Origin: Hyunsoonleella ulvae
Lineage (GTDB): Bacteria; Bacteroidota; Bacteroidia; Flavobacteriales; Flavobacteriaceae
DNA: 64,000 nt
Assembly: GCF_016827605.1 (NCBI RefSeq)
Contig: NZ_JAEPJQ010000001.1
Location: 1,116,001-1,180,000 of the forward strand
Direction of reading: 5' to 3'
Position numbers and translations under genes: made by a program. Under the pieces are notes generated by a model. That model worked only from the letters and a program-made list of their open reading frames with translations. It made no database searches and was not told where the DNA came from. Positions 16,112-24,045 of this stretch are shown here, in pieces; the first letter of the stretch is position 1, and every line of letters begins with the position of its first letter.

Positions 16112-17473
16112 ATGAAAGCAAAACACACTTTAACCCTGCTCGCGTGTATTACCTATTTTGTTGGCTTTTCACAGCAAAACACAAATTATAGGTACACTAA
16201 AAACCAAGAGGCAGCAGCAAACTTAATTAGTGCATTCAATACCATGCATAAAACACAGAATATAGTTAACTGGAAAGACACAAAACCTTGTAAAGTAAAA
16301 GACTTAATGGGTAAAGTCCCCACCTCAATTATAGCCATAGATACCAGTAATATTGCTTTTGCCATAAATGGCATATACAGCACCATACAACCTCCTATTA
16401 CTTCAGAAACTTTTGACAAAGGTATGTTTAACACCTTAGAAGATAAAGCGCTAAACGCCATTAATAATAGTAAAAACTTCGCCGATTTCGTACATGGTTT
16501 TACAGGCAAAGATATAGGAGGCATTAAAGGGGAACGTACATCAAGTAGCGGTATGGTTTACAAGGATATCGATGAAATAAGATCCTATTATAAATCCTTG
16601 AAAAAATTCTTAGATGGTTTAGAGTTTACACCCAAACATGATAATGATTTGAATGGCAATTGCAGAACAGAAGCTACTTCTGACGTAAAAATTATAAAAT
16701 TTAACTACCCAAAAATCACATGGAAAATTAGCACCTACGTAACGGTAAATTGTATTTGTAACAATGGTTTAGACCCTACAGAAGTAAAAAGCGGCAGTTA
16801 TGAATATACAGGAACCCTAAACGGTATTTTTACACACGCAAAAATGACGTTTGACCAACCTAAGGATTCTAAAATTACCATTCATTCACTGGAATGTTGT
16901 GCCATAAAAGAAGAACCTATTTCATCTGAACCATTAACAGATAGTATTGATGATTTAATGCCAGAACAATATATAGGTGGAGGCGTAGGTATTGGTGCCC
17001 AACAAGATTTTGAAGAAATATCATACTGCGTATCTGCTGAATATTTAAAAAAATTAACCTATGGTAGCGATGAGAATGCCTGGTATGTTGGTGCTGAAGT
17101 GGGTTATTCTGGTTGGTCATTTAACGATTCTAAATCTAATAGAATTAAAATCGGGCCCAAACTGCAATATCATACTGCAGTTACTCCGAGCAAACAAACC
17201 CAACTCGTAGTAGGTCTAATGGGTAACTATAATTTTGGAACAAACGACAATGGTTTTTCCAAAGACGATGTTACAGGAATAGTAGGCTGTGCTTATGGTG
17301 GAGTAAACATCAGGGTATGCGAAAATTGGTCTTTGTTCGGTCAGTTTCCAGTTTTCATTTACGAAAGTACCACGTTTAAATCAGAAGCTGGAGGCGAGTT
17401 TAAAACTGACGGAACAAGCTTGCTGCTCAACAAAGATAATCCACTTAAATTAGGTGTGAGATATAAGTTTTAG
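16112..17473 (+). CDS. Secreted outer-membrane barrel protein of unknown function (regulon gene A)
   Basis: 453 aa. Signal peptide (MKAKHTLTLLACITYFVGFSQ). The middle part (about 180-270) is Cys-containing (GNCRTEAT, VNCICNNG, LECCAIKE) and of beta type. Residues about 285-453 alternate like an outer-membrane beta-barrel and end in aromatic LGVRYKF. The segment FKSEAGGEFK followed by LLNKDNPLKLG resembles FKPEGGGEFK then LINKNNIFG in the third regulon gene, so the barrel ends are probably related. I do not recognise a named family. It has its own regulon promoter and a strong terminator, so it is monocistronic and probably controlled by the adjacent two-component pair. Confidence 0.75.
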   Translation: MKAKHTLTLLACITYFVGFSQQNTNYRYTKNQEAAANLISAFNTMHKTQNIVNWKDTKPCKVKDLMGKVPTSIIAIDTSNIAFAINGIYSTIQPPITSETFDKGMFNTLEDKALNAINNSKNFADFVHGFTGKDIGGIKGERTSSSGMVYKDIDEIRSYYKSLKKFLDGLEFTPKHDNDLNGNCRTEATSDVKIIKFNYPKITWKISTYVTVNCICNNGLDPTEVKSGSYEYTGTLNGIFTHAKMTFDQPKDSKITIHSLECCAIKEEPISSEPLTDSIDDLMPEQYIGGGVGIGAQQDFEEISYCVSAEYLKKLTYGSDENAWYVGAEVGYSGWSFNDSKSNRIKIGPKLQYHTAVTPSKQTQLVVGLMGNYNFGTNDNGFSKDDVTGIVGCAYGGVNIRVCENWSLFGQFPVFIYESTTFKSEAGGEFKTDGTSLLLNKDNPLKLGVRYKF

Positions 17474-17494
17474 TTTAATTTTTGTTCCTAAGCA

Positions 17495-17525
17495 AAAAGG
17501 CTTCTCAAAAACAGAGAAGCCTTTT
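17495..17525 (+). terminator. Rho-independent terminator after regulon gene A
   Basis: AAAAGGCTTCTC pairs with GAGAAGCCTTTT (12-bp stem, 7-base loop). The T tail is part of the stem. It isolates gene A from the next regulon promoter. Confidence 0.8.
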
Positions 17526-17548
17526 ATCTTATATAATTTCGTTAAATC

Positions 17549-17595
17549 TACCTGAACTCTGGTATTGTGCTCCGATGGTACTTAAGTTAGTTTTA
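17549..17595 (+). promoter_or_regulatory. Regulon promoter 3: palindrome plus -7 box
   Basis: TACCTGAACTCTGGTA (17549-17564), TTG (17565-17567), 20 bases, then TAGTTTTA (17588-17595). It is 57 bases before the ATG at 17621. Confidence 0.7.
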
Positions 17596-17599
17596 TTCC

Positions 17600-17612
17600 A
17601 TCAATTTAAAAC
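17600..17612 (+). promoter_or_regulatory. Conserved mRNA leader motif of regulon gene B
   Basis: ATCAATTTAAAAC at -21 to -9 from the ATG. It is perfectly complementary to GTTTTAAATTGAT in this gene's own 3' UTR (20088-20100) and in the candidate small RNA. Flanking TACAT extends the match to ATGTA with one bulged base. Confidence 0.5.
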
Positions 17613-17620
17613 TACATGTT

Positions 17621-20041
17621 ATGATTACTAAATTATTTTTAGGAACCTTTCTATTTCTTTGTTTTCAAATAAACGCACAAAATAATAACTGGTACCAATA
17701 TGCAAGACCACTATCTATAAACCAAATGGTAAAAGGGCCTAACGGAAATTATCACTATGCTACTAATATTGGTTACCAAAAGCTCGACAATAACTTTAAT
17801 ACTATTGAAGTAAAGAATTTAACCACACAAAAAACTGCAATTGGAAACTGTTTTTCTATTGCTGTAAATCCGAATAATGGAAATAGTTTTGCTTTAGGTG
17901 AAAATGATCGCGTTATTATTTTTACCAATGGCGTAGAAACTAATCAAGTTAGTGTAAATGCTGTAAACCCCTTTACAGGACCCAATCTATATTACAATAA
18001 CAATAATGTGTTATATATTTTTAATGAAAATGATTCTAACAATGAGTCTTATTCAATTTTTGAAAACGGTACACTTACTGAAGTGGCTACTCCCGGTATA
18101 AGACCCAAGGATATGATAGAAAACAACGCAGGTACAAAACTTTTTATTGCAGATACAAATAATGGACTATGGGAATATACAAAAGCGACTGATACATGGG
18201 TAAATTATACAAAGGATAACTCTAACCTATTAAGTAATTTTATAAATGATTTGTTTGTTGATACTAATGACAACCTTCTTGTAGGCTCATACGAAGGCAT
18301 CAATAAAATAGAGCCTAATGGTACTATTACATCATGTACACCACCTAGCTTTTCTCCTGTTTTTGAGCTTGATGTCCATCCCAATTCAGGAGAAATTGTA
18401 GCAAGAACTTCACAACCAAATAGTGCCAATACTTTTGGATTCTATACCGTAAACTTTAACACCTGCACATGGCAAAATTTTACAAATGATGGCAACAGCT
18501 GTATACAAGAGAATATGTTTAAAACGGTTCAGTTTTCATCCACACCTTCCGATGGTAAAATTGTAGCAAGCGGTGCACAGTTATCTGCTGAGAATACATA
18601 TGTTTTTGATCCTTCAAACCCAACGAACTCTTGTGACTATATTGATTTTAACTATATGGGAGCACCTCTGCGAGTGGATATAAACTATGTAACAGATATG
18701 AATGTACGTAAAACATCAGATGGTAAATATGATATTGGTGCTTGTAATGGAAGCGATACACTGTTCTATTTTTCTATAACACCAGAAACATTTGATGGAA
18801 CTTTCTCTCCTGCTACATCAGTAACATTACCACAACCAGCATTCTCAATATTAAGTGATAATGGTTTTTTTATTGTTGATTCAAATGAAAGCTTCTCATT
18901 TATTGATGAGAATGATAATAACACCTCTTTTAGTCATAACTTATCAAATCATTTAGTTATTAGTTCCAAAAAAACAGCTTTGGAGGATTCAGATGATGGC
19001 ATCATTAATATCCTTACCAAGGCCTTTGATGCTGCTTTTAATTATCGTGTGTATAAAACGCAGTGCGATACTAATACTGGAAACTGCTCTGTCTTAGAAG
19101 AAATTTTTACCAACGATAGAGATCTTACTAAAAATATAATTTTTGGCGCAAATGAAGACCCTGCAACAAACAAAATAGATGTAGTTGCAGTAAAAACAGA
19201 TGCCTCTGGAGCATTAAAACGAACTAGTGAAAGTTGGGAATCTAACCAACCAGCCGTAAGTAACTGGGATAGAATACATGATGTCTTTCCCCGTTTTGAT
19301 CCTGTAGTTTTTAGTTTTGTTTTAGATGATTTAATAAATATTGCTTCATTTTTTGCACCACCCCAAGAAGATGTTGTAAACCTAGTTGAAGATGCTAATG
19401 ATGGCAATACCAAAACTACAAGTATAACAACAGATACTAATAACGATAATACCAACGAAGATGTAAAGGTAGTAACAGAATTGATCCTTACAGATGATGA
19501 GGCAACAAAATTTATTGGAGCAATTCTAATAGGTTTAGAACAATTTAGTACTTCTTCAGCACTTACTTTTTACGGTAAATATGTTTATCTTAAAAATATT
19601 GATCCAGTAACAAAAAACTTATTACCAGAAGAAAGAGATATAACAGATGTGTCTTGGGTCACGAAAGACCAACCTAAAGATTTAATCATCAAAAAAGCTA
19701 AAGCTATACAATATGATGCCAATCATGCTTTAATGGTTTTCCTTACCAACTATGGAATCTTGTTAAAAACTGATTTAAACATATCAAACTTAACTCTAAA
19801 TGTAAATGACGTTTCATTTAACGAAAAACATATTACTATTTATCCTAATCCATCAAAAGGGCTTGTTTCATTTTCAGATAAAACAGTACAAAAAATAAGT
19901 GTTTATGACACAAACGGAAGACAAATTTTAGAATCTGGAAGCAACTCAATCTCAATAAAAAACATATCAAAAGGTATATATATAGTTAAGGGAACAACAT
20001 CAGAAAATGTAACTATTACAAGAAAATTGATAAAAAATTAA
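17621..20041 (+). CDS. Type IX-secreted protein with propeller-like repeats and type A sorting domain (regulon gene B)
   Basis: 806 aa. Signal peptide (MITKLFLGTFLFLCFQINAQ). The N-terminal ~450 residues contain repeated blade-like units (GLWEYTKATDTWVNYT, NFINDLFVDTNDNLLVGSYEGINKIEPNGT) typical of two-component-regulator-type or YVTN-type beta-propellers. A less ordered Asp/Thr-rich region follows. Residues about 735-806 form a Por secretion (T9SS type A) C-terminal domain: ITIYPNPSKGLVSF, then KISVYDTNGRQIL, then ISKGIYIVK. The protein is therefore exported across the outer membrane and probably surface-anchored or released. The ligand or enzymatic role is unknown. It is driven by regulon promoter 3, and its 3' UTR carries copy 2 of the repeated RNA element. 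Confidence 0.85.
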   Translation: MITKLFLGTFLFLCFQINAQNNNWYQYARPLSINQMVKGPNGNYHYATNIGYQKLDNNFNTIEVKNLTTQKTAIGNCFSIAVNPNNGNSFALGENDRVIIFTNGVETNQVSVNAVNPFTGPNLYYNNNNVLYIFNENDSNNESYSIFENGTLTEVATPGIRPKDMIENNAGTKLFIADTNNGLWEYTKATDTWVNYTKDNSNLLSNFINDLFVDTNDNLLVGSYEGINKIEPNGTITSCTPPSFSPVFELDVHPNSGEIVARTSQPNSANTFGFYTVNFNTCTWQNFTNDGNSCIQENMFKTVQFSSTPSDGKIVASGAQLSAENTYVFDPSNPTNSCDYIDFNYMGAPLRVDINYVTDMNVRKTSDGKYDIGACNGSDTLFYFSITPETFDGTFSPATSVTLPQPAFSILSDNGFFIVDSNESFSFIDENDNNTSFSHNLSNHLVISSKKTALEDSDDGIINILTKAFDAAFNYRVYKTQCDTNTGNCSVLEEIFTNDRDLTKNIIFGANEDPATNKIDVVAVKTDASGALKRTSESWESNQPAVSNWDRIHDVFPRFDPVVFSFVLDDLINIASFFAPPQEDVVNLVEDANDGNTKTTSITTDTNNDNTNEDVKVVTELILTDDEATKFIGAILIGLEQFSTSSALTFYGKYVYLKNIDPVTKNLLPEERDITDVSWVTKDQPKDLIIKKAKAIQYDANHALMVFLTNYGILLKTDLNISNLTLNVNDVSFNEKHITIYPNPSKGLVSFSDKTVQKISVYDTNGRQILESGSNSISIKNISKGIYIVKGTTSENVTITRKLIKN

Positions 20042-20046
20042 AAGAA

Positions 20047-20155
20047 GCTATTAATCAATGTTTTTCAAGCAACCATTCAAGATGTATGTTTTAAATTGAT
20101 GAAATATCTAATCTTGATAAAGAGAGGTTTCAATTTTTATTGAGACCTCTTTGTT
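20047..20155 (+). ncRNA. 3' UTR RNA element (copy 2 of the repeated element)
   Basis: It begins 6 bases after the gene B stop and matches 15905-16013 in order: GCTATTAATC, ATGTT, CAACCA, GATGTATGTTTTAAATTGAT (identical 20 bases, 20081-20100) and an AGAGGTTTCA terminator arm. ATCAAT (20054-20059) pairs with ATTGAT (20095-20100); copy 1 has ATCGAT with a G-U pair at the same step. It may act in cis by pairing with the gene B leader, or be processed into a small RNA. Confidence 0.5.
20123..20155 (+). terminator. Rho-independent terminator of regulon gene B
   Basis: AGAGGTTTCAAT pairs with ATTGAGACCTCT (12 bp including one G-U pair) with a 4-base loop and a following T run. The stem shares its lower half with the terminator at 15981. 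Confidence 0.8.
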
Positions 20156-20192
20156 TTTTAATACCTACTATCATCCATTTCCATTTAAAATC

Positions 20193-20240
20193 TACCTGAA
20201 CTCTGGTATTGCTTCTAAATACAGTTTCAAGCTAATTTTA
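20193..20240 (+). promoter_or_regulatory. Regulon promoter 4: palindrome plus -7 box
   Basis: TACCTGAACTCTGGTA (20193-20208), TTG (20209-20211), 21 bases, then TAATTTTA (20233-20240). It is 60 bases before the ATG at 20268. This shows that the apparent longer reading frame starting at 20151 runs through a promoter and is not the real start. Confidence 0.7.
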
Positions 20241-20244
20241 GCCA

Positions 20245-20259
20245 TAATCAATTTAAAAC
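20245..20259 (+). promoter_or_regulatory. Conserved mRNA leader motif of regulon gene C
   Basis: TAATCAATTTAAAAC, with the core at -21 to -9 from the ATG. It is the reverse complement of 15 bases of the candidate small RNA (15948-15962). Confidence 0.5.
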
Positions 20260-20267
20260 CATTCATT

Positions 20268-21026
20268 ATGAAAACCAAACACCCTAATTTCGTTTGTATT
20301 GTATTGCTTTTACTGTTTACCAGCACTATGTTTTCGCAAGAAAACATTTTTAAAGCAATTCTAGACAATACACAGGATACATTCGCTATTGCATCTTATG
20401 AAGAAACAAATTTAGAAACCCAATCCGATGAACTATTTGGCATTACAGATGAGTTTAGAGACTCCTATGCCATAGAAGACCAAAAACCAGAAGAGGTCGT
20501 TGCTATTTTTGCTAGAACTTTATTAGCTCTTGGTGCTGGCTTTGGGTTTGGAAGCGATGACACACTATGGTGTCTTCATGCAGCTTATTATCTAAGGGCA
20601 GCAATGTTTGCGAATTCAGCACTGTATGTTTCCTTAGGTGCATTATATAGTGGACTAAGTGGAAATACCTTTAATAGGTCTTTAATAGAAGTACAATTTA
20701 GGGCACTTATGTTTACACCTATTACCCGTTACAAACAAGTTAACTTTATGTATGGGCTTATGCTTGCCTATGCCTTTGGGGCTGATAAATTTGATAATGG
20801 CAAAACCGACTTTACACGATTAACCCTAGCTTTAGTTGTAGGTTTCCAAATTATTTTAACCACCCAACTTTCATTAATGCTACAAACCAACATGTTGGCA
20901 CATGTAAGAAATACGTTTAAGCCAGAAGGCGGAGGGGAATTTAAAGATAATAGTACTTGGGGACTAATTAATAAGAATAATATTTTCGGAATTTCTCTGG
21001 TATGGGCATTGGCCAATAGAAGGTAA
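20268..21026 (+). CDS. Small outer-membrane barrel-like protein of unknown function (regulon gene C)
   Basis: 252 aa from ATG 20268, which gives a signal peptide (MKTKHPNFVCIVLLLLFTSTMFSQ) and a leader identical in layout to genes A and B. A short acidic linker (about 25-80) is followed by alternating amphipathic segments (LGAGFGFGSDDTLWCLHAAYYL, LYVSLGALYSGLSG, MYGLMLAYAFGADKF, LSLMLQTNMLAHVRN) like an 8-strand barrel. FKPEGGGEFK near the end echoes gene A. There is no named family. It is probably an outer-membrane or periplasm-facing barrel co-produced with genes A and B. The codons between 20151 and 20268 belong to the terminator and promoter. Confidence 0.7.
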   Translation: MKTKHPNFVCIVLLLLFTSTMFSQENIFKAILDNTQDTFAIASYEETNLETQSDELFGITDEFRDSYAIEDQKPEEVVAIFARTLLALGAGFGFGSDDTLWCLHAAYYLRAAMFANSALYVSLGALYSGLSGNTFNRSLIEVQFRALMFTPITRYKQVNFMYGLMLAYAFGADKFDNGKTDFTRLTLALVVGFQIILTTQLSLMLQTNMLAHVRNTFKPEGGGEFKDNSTWGLINKNNIFGISLVWALANRR

Positions 21027-21046
21027 ATTTCAACTAAAAATAACAT

Positions 21047-21085
21047 AAAAGGCTATGCTTTGTTTAAACAAAGAGTAGCCTTTTT
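21047..21085 (+). terminator. Rho-independent terminator after regulon gene C
   Basis: AAAAGGCTA and TAGCCTTTT enclose an inner palindrome CTTTGTTTAAACAAAG and are followed by a T-rich tail. Confidence 0.75.
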
Positions 21086-21521
21086 ATTTTATTCATTTTT
21101 TTTGAATAAACTCTTAAAATTCTTCAACGGTATTTAGCATTACCTTAAAATTTTTATTGATATTTTCTTGTTATTGGCAAAACACTCTTTTTTCGGCAAA
21201 AATTTTTAGCCTCAAAAATGTTAATAATTTATTTTGTAAATTACCTCTCTAGCTTTGTCTGTTATTAGATAAATGGCTAAAAACCGCAAAAATACTATAT
21301 TTTTAATCGTTTGGAATATTGAGTTTTAATTTAAAAAAACAAAAAATGTTATTAACAATTTCGCATTTTTAGAGATGCAGTTTATTATATCCCAAATGAT
21401 TACAAGGTTCTAAAATCGATTTAATAATTTTTAAAATAATAACCTTAATATAAAGTAGGGTGTTTATAAAATTCCGTTTTTTTGAAGTAAATTTTTACTA
21501 AAAATTGACAATTATCTCTAT
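21086..21521 (+). other. Intergenic region before the glycogen operon
   Basis: 436 AT-rich bases without a convincing ORF. TAGCTTTG at 21250-21257 fits the -7 consensus TAnnTTTG and would give a leader of about 260 bases for the glycogen operon, but no TTG lies at the right -33 distance. The word GGCAAAA occurs twice near 21177 and 21195. No structured RNA was recognised. Confidence 0.35.
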
Positions 21522-22724
21522 ATGAAAGCACTTTTTTACACCAGAGAATTCCCGCCTTATGTTTATGGCGGAGCAGGAGTACATGTTGAATATTTAGCCG
21601 ATGAGCTATCAAAACTAATGGATTTGGATGTAAGGTGTTTTGGTGATCAAGATTCCAAAAATGATAATTTAAATGTAAAAGGTTATCCTTTTGAAGATGG
21701 TGTTTTTAAAGATGCTGATGACAAATTAAAATCTGTTTTTAAAACATTAACAACTGGTTTGCATATGAATGCAGACGCGGTAGATGCCGATGTTGTGCAT
21801 TGCCACACATGGTATGCCCACTTTGCAGGTATTGTTTCAAAATTATGCTATGGTACTCCTTTAGTAATAACCACTCATTCTCTAGAACCTTTGCGTCCTT
21901 GGAAACGAGAGCAATTGGGTAGAGGTTACGATGCTTCTTCTTGGGTAGAAAAAACAGCTATAGAAATGGCAGATGCCTTAATAGCCGTTTCTGAAGAAAC
22001 CAAAGAAGATGTGATAAAACATTTTAATGTTGATGAAGATAAGGTTAAGGTAATTTACAATGGCATAAACTTACAACAGTATGTACAAACACCCGAAACC
22101 TCAACTTTAGATGAATATGGTATAGACAAAACAAAACCTTATGTGCTTTTTGTGGGTAGAATTACACGCCAAAAAGGAATCATTCATCTGGTAAACGCCA
22201 TTAAATACATAGACAAAGACACACAGGTTGTATTATGTGCCGGTGCTCCCGATACGAAAGAAATAGGCAAGGAAATGGAAGATGCCGTTAATGAAGTTAA
22301 AAAAACACGAAACAATGTAATTTGGATTGATAAGATGGTAACCAAACCAGAAATTATTCAGTTATATTCACATGCCGATGTGTTTTGCTGTCCATCAATT
22401 TACGAACCTTTTGGCATTATAAATATAGAAGCCATGGCCTGTAATACAGCTGTGGTAGCAAGTGCTGTGGGGGGTATTAAAGAAGTTGTTGTTGATGGCG
22501 AAACAGGTATTTTAATTCCTTTAGAACAACAAACAGAGGCACCTTTTGAGCCTATAGACCCTGATAAATTTGCTAGAGATTTGGCAAATGGCGTTAATAA
22601 AGTAATTAACGATAAAGACCTAAGGGAGTCCATGGCGTTAAAAGGAAGAAAGCGCGTAGAAGACTATTTCGACTGGGTATCTATAGCAAAACAAACATCT
22701 GATTTGTATAAATCACTACTATAA
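21522..22724 (+). CDS. glgA: GT4-type glycogen synthase / alpha-maltose-1-phosphate synthase
   Basis: 400 aa. It has the short GT4 architecture of Corynebacterium/Mycobacterium GlgA (GlgM) rather than GT5 E. coli GlgA. Landmarks are FPPYVYGGAGVHVEYLA (nucleotide-sugar loop), VVHCHTWYAHFAG, FVGRITRQKGI and EPFGIINIEAMA with the conserved EX7E pattern. In actinobacteria this enzyme uses ADP-glucose to make maltose-1-phosphate or extend glucan, feeding GlgE. It is the first gene of the operon glgA-glgC-glgE-mak-glgB, with short gaps of 28, 24, 3 and 9 bases. Synteny with glgE favours the maltose-1-phosphate synthase role (glgM); the sequence alone cannot separate the two. Confidence 0.9.
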   Translation: MKALFYTREFPPYVYGGAGVHVEYLADELSKLMDLDVRCFGDQDSKNDNLNVKGYPFEDGVFKDADDKLKSVFKTLTTGLHMNADAVDADVVHCHTWYAHFAGIVSKLCYGTPLVITTHSLEPLRPWKREQLGRGYDASSWVEKTAIEMADALIAVSEETKEDVIKHFNVDEDKVKVIYNGINLQQYVQTPETSTLDEYGIDKTKPYVLFVGRITRQKGIIHLVNAIKYIDKDTQVVLCAGAPDTKEIGKEMEDAVNEVKKTRNNVIWIDKMVTKPEIIQLYSHADVFCCPSIYEPFGIINIEAMACNTAVVASAVGGIKEVVVDGETGILIPLEQQTEAPFEPIDPDKFARDLANGVNKVINDKDLRESMALKGRKRVEDYFDWVSIAKQTSDLYKSLL

Positions 22725-22752
22725 AAAATTCAACTAACTAAAATTTCTAACT

Positions 22753-24021
22753 ATGATTAATAATAAGGTTTTAGCCATTATCCTTGGCGGTGGGCAAGGC
22801 TCAAGATTGTATCCGTTAACAAAAGACAGATCAAAACCAGCAGTCCCCATTGCAGGAAAATATAGATTGGTAGACATCCCTATTTCAAACTGTATCAATG
22901 CCGATATTAAAAGAATGTATGTACTAACACAGTTTAATTCGGCGTCTTTAAACCGTCATATTAAAAATACATATCATTTTAGTTTTTTTAGTAGTGCTTT
23001 TGTTGATGTTTTAGCTGCAGAGCAAACACCACAAAACAAAACATGGTTTCAAGGAACTGCCGATGCTGTACGCCAAAGCATGCATCACTTTTTAAGACAT
23101 GATTTTGAGTACTTCTTAATATTGTCAGGAGACCAACTATACCAGATGGATTATGAAGAGATGATTAATGCCCATGAAGAAAGTGGCGCTGAAATATCTA
23201 TAGCCACTATTCCCGTAACAGCCAAAGAAGCTACGGAGTTTGGTATTTTAAAATCTGATGATGAAAACGTTATTACCTCATTTGTTGAAAAACCAGCTGC
23301 AGATCTCTTACCAGATTGGACCTCAGAGGTAAGTGATGAAATGAAAAGTCAAGGTCGTAACTATTTAGCCTCCATGGGTATCTATATCTTTAACAGAGAT
23401 TTATTATCTAGTTTAATGAAGGATGACTCTACAATTGATTTTGGTAAAGAAATTATTCCTCAAAATATTGAAAAACATAAAACCCTTAGTTATCAGTATG
23501 AAGGGTATTGGACAGATATTGGAAATATCGACTCTTTCTTTGAGGCTAACCTAAAGCTTACCGACAATCTTCCTTTATTTGACTTATATGACAAAAAAAG
23601 AAGAATATACACTAGAGCAAGAATGTTACCCACTACTAAGCTATCCAATACCACGTGCGAAAAAACGGTAATTGCTGAAGGGTGTATTATTGGTGCTGCT
23701 AAAATTGAAAATTCTGTTATTGGTATTCGATCAAGAATAGGTGCAGAATCCACCTTAATAAATACCTATATGATGGGTTGTGATAAATATGAAAACCTTT
23801 TGGAAATAGATAGGGATAAAATTGAAATTTTAATGGGTATTGGTGAGCGGTGTTTTATAAAAAATGCCATTATAGATAAAAATTGTAGAATAGGAGACGA
23901 TGTTAGAATAAACGGAGGTAAACACCTAGAAGACACCGAAACCGACACCTATTTTATTAAAGATGGGATAGTAGTGATTAAAAAAGGGGCTATCCTTCCG
24001 AAAAAATTTACCATTCAATAA
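22753..24021 (+). CDS. glgC: Glucose-1-phosphate adenylyltransferase
   Basis: 422 aa. It makes ADP-glucose from ATP and glucose-1-phosphate, the committed step for bacterial alpha-glucan. The nucleotidyltransferase signature AIILGGGQGSRLYPLTKDRSKPAVPIAGKYR is complete, with WFQGTADAVRQ, the Asp of SGDQLYQMDYE, the substrate loop SFVEKP and YWTDIGNIDSF. A left-handed beta-helix with hexapeptide-like turns (about 290-420) forms the C-terminus. The length and domain order are those of tetrameric GlgC. It is the second gene of the glycogen operon. Confidence 0.97.
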   Translation: MINNKVLAIILGGGQGSRLYPLTKDRSKPAVPIAGKYRLVDIPISNCINADIKRMYVLTQFNSASLNRHIKNTYHFSFFSSAFVDVLAAEQTPQNKTWFQGTADAVRQSMHHFLRHDFEYFLILSGDQLYQMDYEEMINAHEESGAEISIATIPVTAKEATEFGILKSDDENVITSFVEKPAADLLPDWTSEVSDEMKSQGRNYLASMGIYIFNRDLLSSLMKDDSTIDFGKEIIPQNIEKHKTLSYQYEGYWTDIGNIDSFFEANLKLTDNLPLFDLYDKKRRIYTRARMLPTTKLSNTTCEKTVIAEGCIIGAAKIENSVIGIRSRIGAESTLINTYMMGCDKYENLLEIDRDKIEILMGIGERCFIKNAIIDKNCRIGDDVRINGGKHLEDTETDTYFIKDGIVVIKKGAILPKKFTIQ

Positions 24022-24045
24022 ACCAACATTTTTAATATAATTAAG

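Noticed and set aside
17690-17700. CTGGTACCA word as a further regulon operator
   Set aside because: It lacks the left arm and the TTG/-7 arrangement, and lies within coding sequence.
20151-20267. Longer in-frame start for the small barrel gene (regulon gene C)
   Set aside because: These codons run through the end of a terminator, the palindrome and the -7 box. ATG 20268 gives a signal peptide and the same leader spacing as the two sister genes.
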